Source: Roseiarcus sp037446355 (lineage in GTDB: Bacteria > Pseudomonadota > Alphaproteobacteria > Rhizobiales > Beijerinckiaceae). Taken from it: DNA of 61,860 bases. Both the position numbers and the translations under genes were made by a program. Below, in pieces: positions 15,848-24,851 of the stretch (the first letter of the stretch is position 1; each line of letters opens with the position of its first letter). The stretch lies in contig JBBIIT010000015.1 in the NCBI GenBank assembly GCA_037446355.1, forward strand, positions 1 to 61,860, read 5' to 3'. Under the pieces are notes generated by a model, which saw nothing but the letters and a program-made list of their open reading frames with translations, searched no databases and had not been told where the DNA came from.

Positions 15848-17467
15848 ATGTTCGGACCTTCAGCGCATCTGGACACGTTCACGCGCGACAATCTTCCGCC
15901 CGCCGATGAATGGCCGGATCTACTCCTCGAGGGCTTCAATTATCCCGCGCGTCTGAACGCCGCTGTCGAATTGACCGACGCCATGGTGGGCAGGGGCTTT
16001 GGCGACAACATCGCCTTGATCGGAAACGGCCGCCAGCGCACCTACAAGGAGTTGACGGACTGGAGCAACCGCATCGCGCATGTCCTGACCGAGGACTACG
16101 GGCTCAAACCCGGCAATCGTGTCCTGATCCGCTCCGCCAACAATCCCGCGATGGTGGCGTGTTGGCTCGCCGCGACGAAATCCGGCGCCGTTGTGGTCAA
16201 CACGATGCCGATGCTGCGCGCGGGCGAACTGAAGCAGATTGTCGACAAGGCGGAAATCTCTTTCGCGCTGTGCGACACAAGGCTCCTCGGCGAGTTGGTG
16301 GCCTGCGCCAGCGCAAGCGCCTTCCTCAAGACGGTCGTCGGCTTCGACGGAACCGCCAATCACGACGCGGAACTCGATCGACGGGCTTTGGGCAAGCCGG
16401 TCAAATTCGACTCTGTCGCCACGGCCAGCGACGACGTCGCGCTTCTCGGATTCACGTCGGGAACGACCGGCGAACCCAAGGCGACGATGCATTTCCACCG
16501 CGATCTTCTGATCGTTGCCGACGGGTACGCCAGGGAAGTGCTCGGCGTAACGCCGGACGACGTTTTCGTTGGATCGCCGCCGCTCGCATTTACCTTTGGG
16601 CTCGGCGGCCTCGCGATCTTTCCGCTGCGCTTTGGTGCGGCCGCGACGCTGCTGGAGAACGCATCGCCGCCAAATATGATCGACATCATCCAGACTTATA
16701 GGGCGACGATCAGCTTCACGGCGCCGACGGCTTACCGAGCGATGTTACGCGCGATGGACGAGGGCGCCGACCTTTCGTCGCTTCGCATCGCGGTTTCGGC
16801 CGGCGAGACACTGCCCGCGCCGGTCTACGAAGAGTGGACGCGCCGGACCGGAAAACCCATCCTCGACGGCATCGGCGCCACGGAGATGCTTCACATTTTC
16901 ATCACGAATCGCCTGAACGACCGCGCTCCTGCCACGACCGGACGACCGGTGACCGGCTATGAGGCGCGGATCGTTGACAACGAAATGAATGAATTGCCGC
17001 GGGGCGCCGTCGGTCGCCTTGCGGTGCGCGGGCCGACCGGATGCCGCTATCTCGCCGACGAACGCCAGCGTAAATATGTTCGCGACGGCTGGAACCTGAC
17101 CGGCGATTCGTTTGTACAGGACGATGCCGGTTACTTCCATTTCGCGGCGCGCTCGGACGATATGATCGTTTCGGCCGGATACAATATCGCCGGGCCCGAG
17201 GTCGAAGCCGCGCTGCTTTCTCATCCGCAAGTCAAGGAGTGCGCCGTCATCGGCGCTGCGGATGCCGAACGCGGGTACATCGTCGAAGCGCATGTCGTCC
17301 TGGTGGAGGGCGTGACGCCCGACAGCGAGACGCGCAAGCGATTGCAGGATCACGTCAAGGCGACGATCGCGCCTTACAAGTATCCGCGCTCGGTGCAATT
17401 CCGCGATTCCTTGCCCAAGACGCTGACCGGCAAGATTCAGCGATTCCAGCTGAAGGCGAAGGAATAG
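15848..17467 (+). CDS. aryl-CoA ligase, probable 2-aminobenzoate-CoA ligase
   Basis: 539 residues of the AMP-forming acyl-CoA synthetase family, close in layout to benzoate/2-aminobenzoate-CoA ligases (N-terminal PADEWPDLLLEGFNYPARLN, then the core). The ATP-binding motif TSGTTGEPKATMHFHRD is near residue 205, ILDGIGATEMLHIF follows, and the C-terminal catalytic lysine lies in LPKTLTGKIQRFQL. Reaction: anthranilate + ATP + CoA to 2-aminobenzoyl-CoA + AMP + PPi. The ATG at 15848 is 1 base after the preceding stop. Kynureninase, which makes anthranilate, is the next gene, which supports the substrate call. Specificity for benzoate or salicylate cannot be excluded from sequence alone. Confidence 0.85.
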   Translation: MFGPSAHLDTFTRDNLPPADEWPDLLLEGFNYPARLNAAVELTDAMVGRGFGDNIALIGNGRQRTYKELTDWSNRIAHVLTEDYGLKPGNRVLIRSANNPAMVACWLAATKSGAVVVNTMPMLRAGELKQIVDKAEISFALCDTRLLGELVACASASAFLKTVVGFDGTANHDAELDRRALGKPVKFDSVATASDDVALLGFTSGTTGEPKATMHFHRDLLIVADGYAREVLGVTPDDVFVGSPPLAFTFGLGGLAIFPLRFGAAATLLENASPPNMIDIIQTYRATISFTAPTAYRAMLRAMDEGADLSSLRIAVSAGETLPAPVYEEWTRRTGKPILDGIGATEMLHIFITNRLNDRAPATTGRPVTGYEARIVDNEMNELPRGAVGRLAVRGPTGCRYLADERQRKYVRDGWNLTGDSFVQDDAGYFHFAARSDDMIVSAGYNIAGPEVEAALLSHPQVKECAVIGAADAERGYIVEAHVVLVEGVTPDSETRKRLQDHVKATIAPYKYPRSVQFRDSLPKTLTGKIQRFQLKAKE

Positions 17468-17470
17468 GCG

Positions 17471-18664
17471 ATGACTGATTTCACAAGAACGCGCGCTCTC
17501 TTTCATCTGCCGGAGGGCGTGACTTATCTCGACGGCAATTCATTGGGGCCGTTGCCCATCGCGGCGACCCAGCGCGTCGCAAGAATGATGACCGAGGAAT
17601 GGGGTCAGCAACTCATCACAGGCTGGAATGTGGCCGGATGGATGGCCCAGCCGCGTCGGGTCGGCGATCGCATCGGTCGATTGATCGGCGCGCCCGAAGG
17701 CACGGTTGTCATGGGCGATACTCTGTCAATCAAGGTCTACCAGGCGCTGGCGTCGGCGTTGGAACTCAATCCCGCGCGTCGCGTGATCTTGTCCGACGCC
17801 GGCAATTTTCCGTCCGACCTTTACATGGCCGAGGGATTGCTCCGAACCCTCGACCGGGGACTTGAATTGCTGGTCGTCGCGCCGGACGAAGTCGAAGGCG
17901 CCATCGACGACAAAGTCGCCGTACTTATGTTGACCGAGGTCGACTATCGCACCGGTCGCTTGCATGACATGAAGGCGCTGACCCAGCGGGCCCATGCCGC
18001 GGGCGCGCTGACCGTCTGGGATTTGGCCCATTCCGCCGGCGCCCTCCCCGTGGACGTCCATGGCGCGGAAGCCGATTTTGCCGTGGGGTGCACCTACAAA
18101 TATCTCAACGGCGGCCCTGGCGCGCCCGCCTTCATCTATGTCGCGCCGAAGCATGTCGGCGCCGCGCGTCCGGCCCTTTCCGGCTGGATGGGACACGAAG
18201 CGCCGTTTGCCTTCGATCTCCATTATCGCGCTGGCCTCGGCATCGAGCGGATGCGCGTCGGAACACCGCCGATCATCGCCATGGCGGCCCTTGAAGCGGC
18301 GCTGGACGTCTGGGAAGGCGTTGACATGATCGAATTGCGGAAGGCTTCGATCGCGCTCGCAGACCTGTTCATCAGCGAACTGGAGGCGCGCTGTCCGGAA
18401 CTCACGCTTGCCTCGCCACGGGACGGGCGGAAGCGCGGCAGTCAGGTCTCGTTCCGGCACGAGAACGGCTACGCGATCATGCAGGCGCTGATCGCTCGCG
18501 GCGTTATCGGCGACTTCCGCGCCCCGGACGCGATACGCTTTGGGTTTACGCCGCTCTACATCGGCGAGACCGATGTCCGCAACGCGGCAAACGCGATTGA
18601 GGACGTCGTGGTCAACCGACGCTGGGACACCGCACAGTACCGCCAAAGGGCAGTTGTGACATGA
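17471..18664 (+). CDS. kynU: kynureninase
   Basis: 397 residues, PLP-dependent, fold type I. It has the family pattern YLDGNSLGPLP near the N-terminus, WDLAHSAGALPVDVHG at the cofactor aspartate region, and the PLP lysine Lys210 in CTYKYLNGGPGAPAF. It hydrolyses L-kynurenine to anthranilate and alanine, linking tryptophan breakdown to the CoA ligase encoded just upstream (3 bases between genes). Length and motifs match full-length bacterial KynU (about 400 residues). The tryptophan 2,3-dioxygenase gene overlaps its stop by 4 bases, so the two are translationally coupled. Confidence 0.94.
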   Translation: MTDFTRTRALFHLPEGVTYLDGNSLGPLPIAATQRVARMMTEEWGQQLITGWNVAGWMAQPRRVGDRIGRLIGAPEGTVVMGDTLSIKVYQALASALELNPARRVILSDAGNFPSDLYMAEGLLRTLDRGLELLVVAPDEVEGAIDDKVAVLMLTEVDYRTGRLHDMKALTQRAHAAGALTVWDLAHSAGALPVDVHGAEADFAVGCTYKYLNGGPGAPAFIYVAPKHVGAARPALSGWMGHEAPFAFDLHYRAGLGIERMRVGTPPIIAMAALEAALDVWEGVDMIELRKASIALADLFISELEARCPELTLASPRDGRKRGSQVSFRHENGYAIMQALIARGVIGDFRAPDAIRFGFTPLYIGETDVRNAANAIEDVVVNRRWDTAQYRQRAVVT

Positions 18665-19500
18665 CCGACCAACCTTACGATCCCTCCAATGAGGGAGCTC
18701 AGATGTCGTTCGACGGACGCATGTCTTACAGCGACTATCTCCATCTCGAGCGCGTGTTGGACGCGCAGGCGCCCCTGTCCGACGCGCATGACGAACTGCT
18801 GTTCATCATTCAGCACCAGACATCCGAACTCTGGATGAAACTGGCGATCCACGAAATCGGTTCCGCCATGGGAGCCATACGCGACGACCGGCTTCAACCC
18901 GCATTCAAGATGCTCTCGCGCGTCGCGCGGATATTCGAGCAACTCAACAGCGCCTGGGACGTCCTGAGAACGATGACGCCGAGCGAATACACCGAATTCC
19001 GCGGCTCGCTCGGTCAATCCTCGGGCTTCCAGTCATACCAATACCGGGCGATCGAATTCCTCGCGGGCAACCGCAATCTCGCGATGCTTCGCCCTCATGC
19101 CCACCGCCAAGACATCGTCGCGAAGCTTGAGGCGATTCTTGCCGAGCCCAGTCTCTACGACGAGGCGCTGCTTCTATTGGCGCGCAACGGCTTCGATATT
19201 GGGGCGGAAGCGCATCGAAAGGAATGGCGCGCGGCACGCAGCCAAAGCTCCGAGGTCTTAAACGCGTGGAAGGTCATCTACGCGTCTCCCGCTAAATACT
19301 GGTTGCTCTACGAACTCGCGGAGAAGCTGGTCGATTTCGAGGACTATTTCCGTCGCTGGCGGTTCAATCACGTCACGACAGTCGAACGAATTATTGGCCT
19401 GAAGCGTGGCACCGGGGGCACCTCGGGCGTCTCGTATTTGCGCAAGATGCTCGACGTCGAGTTGTTTCCAGAGCTTTGGAGGGTTCGGACCGAACTTTAG
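18661..19500 (+). CDS. kynA: tryptophan 2,3-dioxygenase
   Basis: 279 residues, haem-dependent. It has the conserved N-terminal YSDYLHLERVLDAQ and HDELLFIIQHQTSELWMKL, the substrate loop FRGSLGQSSGFQSYQYR, the proximal haem ligand His237 in WRFNHVTTVERIIG, and the GTGGTSGVSYL signature. It catalyses L-tryptophan + O2 to N-formylkynurenine, the first step of the pathway assembled here. It begins within the kynureninase stop (ATGA). Size matches bacterial KynA. Confidence 0.95.
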   Translation: MTDQPYDPSNEGAQMSFDGRMSYSDYLHLERVLDAQAPLSDAHDELLFIIQHQTSELWMKLAIHEIGSAMGAIRDDRLQPAFKMLSRVARIFEQLNSAWDVLRTMTPSEYTEFRGSLGQSSGFQSYQYRAIEFLAGNRNLAMLRPHAHRQDIVAKLEAILAEPSLYDEALLLLARNGFDIGAEAHRKEWRAARSQSSEVLNAWKVIYASPAKYWLLYELAEKLVDFEDYFRRWRFNHVTTVERIIGLKRGTGGTSGVSYLRKMLDVELFPELWRVRTEL

Positions 19501-19632
19501 TCCGCCGTCGGCGCTCGGTCGACATTCTCGACGGGAAAGCGCGGGCGCAGGTTCTGGCGCGGTTGACGCGTTGCGGCCCAGCGCCAAAATTGCACGATGT
19601 TCCGTTAGCAAGGGTAATTGGAGAGCCTTCTC

Positions 19633-20820
19633 ATGCAGCGCCGGCAAGACCTCTTCGACTGGGCCGATCCGTTTCGATTGGAAGAGCTATTGACTGATGA
19701 CGAGCGCATGGTAATGCGAACGGCGCGCGGGTACGCTCAAGACCAACTGGCGGCCCGAATTCTTGACGCCTTTCGCCACGAAAAGACTGACCCGACGATA
19801 TTCCGGGAAATGGGCGATCTGGGTCTTCTGGGCCCGACCGCCTCACCGGAATATGGCGGCGCAGGTCTGGGCTACGTTGCCTACGGGCTTGTCGCGCGCG
19901 AGGTGGAAAGGGTCGATAGCGGCTTCCGTTCGATGATGAGCGTCCAATCGTCGCTTGTGATAGTCCCGATAGAAACGTTTGGCTCTGAGGAGCAAAAGCG
20001 AAAGTATCTGCCCAAACTGATCGCGGGCGAATGGATCGGTTGCTTTGGGCTGACCGAGCCCAACCACGGTTCGGACCCCGGTTCGATGGCGACCCGCGCG
20101 CGGAGCGCGCCAGGCGGCTACATTCTCTCCGGCGCCAAGACCTGGATTTCCAATGCGCCGATCGCCGACGTCTTCATGGTTTGGGCAAAGACCGAGGAGG
20201 GCGTGATCCGCGGCTTCATCCTGGAACGCGGTTGGAAGGGTCTTACGACGCCGACAATCCACGGCAAGGTCGGGCTCAAGGCGTCGATCACGGGCGAAAT
20301 CGTGATGGACGACGTGTTCGTCCCGGCCGAGAACATGTTGCCCGATGTTGGAGGCTTGAAGGGCCCCTTCACTTGCCTCAACTCGGCGCGGTTTGGCATC
20401 GCTTGGGGCGCGCTCGGCGCGGCGGAAGCGTGTTACGCCATCGCGCGGCAATACGTACTCGATCGCCAGCAGTTTGGTCGCCCGCTTGCCGCAAACCAGC
20501 TTATCCAGAAGAAGCTTGCCGATATGGCGACAGACATCGCGCTTGGACTGCAAGGCTGTCTTCGGCTTGGCCGCATGAAGGAGGGCGGCCATCCGCCTTT
20601 CGAGCTGACGTCGCTGCTGAAGCGAAACTCCTGCGGCAAGGCGCTGGACATCGCCCGCACCGCGCGCGACATGCTCGGCGGCAACGGAATTTCCGACGAG
20701 TTCGGCGTTATCAGGCATCTTGTCAACCTCGAAGTGGTGAACACTTACGAGGGCACGCACGACATCCACGCGCTAATCCTTGGCCGTGCGATCACCGGCA
20801 TCGCCGCCTTCGCAAATTGA
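19633..20820 (+). CDS. glutaryl-CoA dehydrogenase
   Basis: 395 residues of the acyl-CoA dehydrogenase family, glutaryl-CoA branch: FDWADPFRLEELLTDDERM at the start, FGLTEPNHGSDPGSM, ILSGAKTWISNAPIADVFMV, LGAAEACYAIARQYVLDRQQ, and the catalytic base Glu373 in NTYEGTHDIHALILGRA. It converts glutaryl-CoA to crotonyl-CoA and CO2, with electrons going to ETF. The ATG at 19633 follows GGAGAG; a TTG 15 bases upstream is an alternative. It is 132 bases after kynA in the same orientation, so it may have its own promoter or belong to the operon. Its presence suggests that the lower pathway passes through glutaryl-CoA. Confidence 0.9.
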   Translation: MQRRQDLFDWADPFRLEELLTDDERMVMRTARGYAQDQLAARILDAFRHEKTDPTIFREMGDLGLLGPTASPEYGGAGLGYVAYGLVAREVERVDSGFRSMMSVQSSLVIVPIETFGSEEQKRKYLPKLIAGEWIGCFGLTEPNHGSDPGSMATRARSAPGGYILSGAKTWISNAPIADVFMVWAKTEEGVIRGFILERGWKGLTTPTIHGKVGLKASITGEIVMDDVFVPAENMLPDVGGLKGPFTCLNSARFGIAWGALGAAEACYAIARQYVLDRQQFGRPLAANQLIQKKLADMATDIALGLQGCLRLGRMKEGGHPPFELTSLLKRNSCGKALDIARTARDMLGGNGISDEFGVIRHLVNLEVVNTYEGTHDIHALILGRAITGIAAFAN

Positions 20821-21210
20821 GGAGAGACCCGTTGCGCTCCGCCAGGTTTGCCGGCCCCGACTTGAAGACCGCGATCCATACGGGACTGCCACATAGTCCT
20901 CGCTTCTCAAGATCGTTATCGGGGTCTCGGGCGAATTCTTCAGTGCGATTTGCTGGCCGGGGCCCAAGCGCCTACATGAGTTGTGGTCCGGTATATGCAC
21001 CCTCGGCCTCGATGCCGAATTCGCACACGGGGACTTTCACGAGGAGTTTTTCGATTTCGCGCCGAGCGTGCAGTACATCGCCGAGAGTTCAGGGGATTTG
21101 CACGACGAAGCCTCGGGCGGCAATTTTGGAATCCGCACGGCGGAGCAGCGGCTCTTCGCCACTTCTCCTAAAACCGCTAGAAACGCGCGCAGGCCAATTG
21201 GAGACGTCTC
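20821..21210. other. 390-base gap, no recognisable gene
   Basis: Between the glutaryl-CoA dehydrogenase and RidA genes. Short open frames exist on both strands, but none has a recognisable family, a convincing ribosome site and length together. The bases just before 21211 (GGAGAC) are a plausible ribosome site for the RidA gene. The stretch could hold a gene remnant that I do not recognise. Confidence 0.5.
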
Positions 21211-21606
21211 ATGCATTCGATCCTGCAACCTGAAGGCTGGGCGAAGCCGGTAGGCTACGCGAACGGCGTCGCGGCTGTCGGACGCATGGTGTTCGTGGGA
21301 GGCCAGATCGGTTGGAACAGACTGAATGTTTTTGAGACCGATGATCTTGTCGAGCAAGTGCGGCAGACGCTAAAAAACGTGGTCGCGGTGCTGGCCGAGG
21401 CGGGAGCCGAGCCAAAGCACATTACTTCGATGACATGGTATTTCACGGACAAGAGAGAATATCTGACGAATCTTAAGAGCATTGGCCAAGCCTATCGCGA
21501 TGTGATCGGAAGACACTACTCCGCCATGGCGGCTGTGCAGGTGGTGGCGTTGATGGAGGATCGCGCCAAAGTGGAGATCCAGGCCGTCGCCGTGGCGCCG
21601 TGCTGA
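21211..21606 (+). CDS. RidA/YjgF-family enamine/imine deaminase
   Basis: 131 residues of the RidA fold: GWAKPVGYANGVAAVGRMVF, VGGQIGW, the segment VEQVRQTLKNVVAVLAEAGA, ITSMTWYFTDKREYL, and a hydrophobic C-terminal VEIQAVAVAPC. I did not find the arginine usually needed for the classical RidA deaminase at the expected place (the segment reads TSMTWYFTDK). It may therefore belong to a specialised subfamily, as 2-aminomuconate deaminases do. It follows the anthranilate genes in the same orientation. A role in releasing ammonia from the reduced 2-amino ring intermediate is plausible, because the pathway needs such a step. Confidence 0.8.
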   Translation: MHSILQPEGWAKPVGYANGVAAVGRMVFVGGQIGWNRLNVFETDDLVEQVRQTLKNVVAVLAEAGAEPKHITSMTWYFTDKREYLTNLKSIGQAYRDVIGRHYSAMAAVQVVALMEDRAKVEIQAVAVAPC

Positions 21607-21828
21607 GGTCGGCGCGTATTTCCAATTCAATCAAACCCACAACGTAATCGCCGCGAATATTTTGCGGAGCGGATCGCCCGTTCCAACTTTCCTTATATGG
21701 CTTCGCGACAACTCGCCTCCCTAACAGACCAACGCAGACCCAGCCATTGTATCTCTTAGGTCTGCCGAGTCCGATGGAAGGCTCGGACTATCGCAATTGC
21801 CCACCAACACGGCGCCGGACCCCGGCCG

Positions 21829-23133
21829 TCACGCGATATCGTCGACGCGACTGAGCTTCGTATGCAATCGCTCGAAGCGGAACGGCGACGGATCAACGAT
21901 CGGGGCAGCGCCCGTGACAAGATCGGCGATCAGTCGGCCGGAGGCGGGACCGACGCCAAATCCGTGGCCCGAAAAACCGCTGGCGAGGAATAAGCCCGGC
22001 AGCGTCGCGATCGGCGAAATCACCGGCACGGCGTCGGGCGTGACATCGATGAGTCCCGCCCAACGCTCAGCGATCGCCACACCTTTGAAGAGGGGAAAAG
22101 CGCGCTCCAGATTCGTCTTGGCTTCGTCAAGCAACGCATTGTCGGGCGCGGGATCGAGAACGCGCACGGTCTCGAAAGGCGACGGTTCGTCGAGCCGCCA
22201 GCGCCTCGGGATTCGCCATTCTTCGAGGAACCTCCTGCCGATCCGAAGCCGCAACTCGCGCCAGTCGCGCCGCAACGTCGGGACGAAATCCAAGAACAAA
22301 CGGAAATGATCGGGTGTGATCGGCGCTACATTGGCGCCGCGGCGCGCGACGGTATAACCGCCGTCGAGCCGTTTGCGGAAAGAGAAGTCCGAGCCCCCGA
22401 CCGCGATCTCGCCCGGCCCCGATACGGGCGCGGTCCGCATGACCGAACCCAGGATCTTCAATTGCGGAAAGTCGACGCCGAGGTTGCCGCAGAACAATCG
22501 CGACCAAGCCCCGCCCGCTATCACCGCGGCGGCACATGCGATCGGGCCGCGCTCGGTTACGACGGCGCAGATCCGTCCAGCGGCGGTTTCCACTCCGCGC
22601 GCCGCACAACCGGTCAGGATCGCGGCGCCGGCGCGGCGGGCGCCTTCCGCGATCGCCGCCGGGGCGAGGTGCGGTTCGGCGCGTCCGTCGCTGGGCGTGA
22701 AGAGCGCCCCGCGCCACAGGCGGCCACCTGGCAGCAGACGCGCAGTTTCCGCCGCGCCGAGCAAACGCGAGCGCACCGGAAAGGGACGTGTTTGTTCGAG
22801 CCACGCCTCATACTTGTCGACCTCGGCTTGAGTGTCGCAGACATAGGCGATGCCCGCCTGGCGAAAGCCCGTTTCGCCGCCGACCTCGGCGTTCATGCCC
22901 GACCACAGCCTCAGGCTCTCGATGCTCAGCGGCACTTCTCTGGGATCGCGCCCCATCGTTCGGCACCAACCCCAATTACGGCTGGATTGCTCCGCGCCGA
23001 TTTCGCCCTTCTCGCACAACGCGACCGAGACGCCTCTCTTGGCGAGGTAAAGTGCGGCGCTTACGCCGACGATGCCGCCGCCGATCACGACAACATCGGC
23101 CCGCGCGGGTAAGAGATCGGACGACGCAGCCAT
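21829..23133 (-). CDS. FAD-dependent oxidoreductase, D-amino acid oxidase family
   Basis: 434 residues of the DAO/glycine-oxidase family. The N-terminal dinucleotide motif VVVIGGGIVGVSAALYLAKR is followed by EKGEIGAEQSSRNWGWCR, where the conserved SSRNWG block contacts FAD. The C-terminal end has AERWAGLIDVTPDAVPVI and FSGHGFGVGPASGRL. The ATG at 23133 directly precedes the flavin domain; the frame runs further upstream without conserved sequence. It is divergent from a dipeptide/opine-type ABC transporter operon with 141 bases between, so it probably oxidises the imported amine, imino acid or opine. The substrate is not known. Confidence 0.87.
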   Translation of the reverse strand: MAASSDLLPARADVVVIGGGIVGVSAALYLAKRGVSVALCEKGEIGAEQSSRNWGWCRTMGRDPREVPLSIESLRLWSGMNAEVGGETGFRQAGIAYVCDTQAEVDKYEAWLEQTRPFPVRSRLLGAAETARLLPGGRLWRGALFTPSDGRAEPHLAPAAIAEGARRAGAAILTGCAARGVETAAGRICAVVTERGPIACAAAVIAGGAWSRLFCGNLGVDFPQLKILGSVMRTAPVSGPGEIAVGGSDFSFRKRLDGGYTVARRGANVAPITPDHFRLFLDFVPTLRRDWRELRLRIGRRFLEEWRIPRRWRLDEPSPFETVRVLDPAPDNALLDEAKTNLERAFPLFKGVAIAERWAGLIDVTPDAVPVISPIATLPGLFLASGFSGHGFGVGPASGRLIADLVTGAAPIVDPSPFRFERLHTKLSRVDDIA

Positions 23134-23274
23134 GGACGAACTCGCAATCAGGATCGACTCATGTCGTACGCATAGAGCAGGCCGTCGGGCGACCGCAACC
23201 CCGCGGGGCGCGTCCGCCTTGCAGAGGTCTGGGGGAGCGGCCATACTTGATCCACCAGTTGGGAGGCTTGGGCG

Positions 23275-24822
23275 ATGAAGCGATATTTTCGCGCTTTTCT
23301 TGGCGTCGCGGGGCTGCTGATCGCGGGCGCGGCGCGCGCGGACAACAAGACGCTCGTCATCGGCATGGGCTCCGCCGACGCGGGCAAGCTCGATCCGCAT
23401 ATAGCCTCGACAACGCCCGACAAGGGCCTGCTGCAATACATTTTCAACGGCCTCGTTCGCTTAAAGCCGGGCCAGATCAGCCCGGAAACCATCGAGCCCG
23501 ATCTCGCGGAAAGCTGGAATTCCAACGCCGATGGCACGGAATGGCTCTTCCATGTGCGGCATGGGGCTCAATGCCACTGGGGCTACGGCGAATTCACCGC
23601 CGATGACGCCGCGTTCTCGATAAAGCGCGCCGCCGACAAGGCGACGTCTTCCTATTCTAATGATTTCTCCAGTGTCGCCGACGCCGAGGCGCTGGACAAA
23701 TACACGTTGAAAATCACGCTGAAGCGCCCCGTCGCCGGGTTTCTCGGCTACGTCGCCAACATCAACGGCGGCAACATGGTCTGCAAGAAGGCCGCCGAGG
23801 AAATGGGCGAGGGTTTCGCCAAGAAGCCTATCGGAACCGGCCCTTTCATGTTCGCGGAGTATCAGCCGCAGCAATTCGTGCGGCTAGTCGCCAACAAGCA
23901 ATATTTCCGGGGTGCGCCGAAACTTGAGGAGATCATGTACAGATATATCCCGTCCGATTCGAGCCGGGATCTCGCTTTTCAATCGGGCGAACTCGACATG
24001 ATCTACGGCAAACAAGATCAATCCTGGGTCGACCGCACCAAACAATTGGACGGCGTGAAAGTTGTGGCGATGGAGCCGGGCGAACTCTCGACTTTGTTCC
24101 TCAACATCACGCAAAAACCGCTCGACGACATTCGCGTTCGCCAAGCCATTGCCTACGCCATCGACCGCAAGGCGATCGTCGCGTTCAAGGGCGCCGGCTC
24201 CGCGCGCGAGGCAGTCTCGATAGTTCCCTCCGGCTATCTGGGAACCGACGAACACGCGCCTCTCTTCCCTTACGATCCCGTCAAGTCCAAGGCGCTGCTC
24301 GCCGAAGCGGGTTACCCCGACGGCGTGACGATCAAGACGATCCACACGACCTTGACCGGCATGGAGACCTTCATCGAGGCGGTGCAGGCGCAATTGAAGA
24401 AAGTCGGAATCAACCTCGATATCCAATTGGTGGAACATGCGACCTACCATAGTCAGATCCGCAAGGATCTTTCGCCCGTGGTGCATTACCAGGCCGCGCG
24501 CTTCCCGATTGCCGATGTCTATCTCACGCAGTTCTACGATTCCGCTTCGATCGTCGGCACGCCGACCGCCGTGACCAACTTCTCGCATTGCAACGTCGCC
24601 GACGACGACATCAGGGCTGCTCGCGCGGAAACCGATCCCGTCAAACAGAAGGCGTTGTGGAAGGCCGCGCAGACCAAGGCGATTCAGGCGGTTTGCGGCG
24701 TGCCGGTCTACGAACAATTGCAGCTGTGGGCGTGGAAGGATTCTCTCGATCTCGGTTATGAGCTAAAAGGCTCGCTCAATCTCGCGCCGCCGGTGACGGA
24801 AAACACGCACTTCACCAAATGA
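23275..24822 (+). CDS. ABC transporter substrate-binding protein, SBP_bac_5 family
   Basis: 515 residues. A signal peptide (MKRYFRAFLGVAGLLIAGAA, cleavage near ARA) precedes the family-5 extracellular solute-binding fold: DPHIASTTPDKGLLQYIFNG, LAESWNSNADGTEWLFHVR, and VRQAIAYAIDRKAIV. This is the periplasmic receptor of the following DppBC-DF-type transporter. Family members bind dipeptides, oligopeptides, opines, nickel or glycosides; the ligand cannot be read from sequence. The divergent flavin oxidase argues for an amino-acid derivative. Confidence 0.9.
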   Translation: MKRYFRAFLGVAGLLIAGAARADNKTLVIGMGSADAGKLDPHIASTTPDKGLLQYIFNGLVRLKPGQISPETIEPDLAESWNSNADGTEWLFHVRHGAQCHWGYGEFTADDAAFSIKRAADKATSSYSNDFSSVADAEALDKYTLKITLKRPVAGFLGYVANINGGNMVCKKAAEEMGEGFAKKPIGTGPFMFAEYQPQQFVRLVANKQYFRGAPKLEEIMYRYIPSDSSRDLAFQSGELDMIYGKQDQSWVDRTKQLDGVKVVAMEPGELSTLFLNITQKPLDDIRVRQAIAYAIDRKAIVAFKGAGSAREAVSIVPSGYLGTDEHAPLFPYDPVKSKALLAEAGYPDGVTIKTIHTTLTGMETFIEAVQAQLKKVGINLDIQLVEHATYHSQIRKDLSPVVHYQAARFPIADVYLTQFYDSASIVGTPTAVTNFSHCNVADDDIRAARAETDPVKQKALWKAAQTKAIQAVCGVPVYEQLQLWAWKDSLDLGYELKGSLNLAPPVTENTHFTK

Positions 24823-24851
24823 GCGCGGCGCGCGCCGGGAGATAGCCGGGC

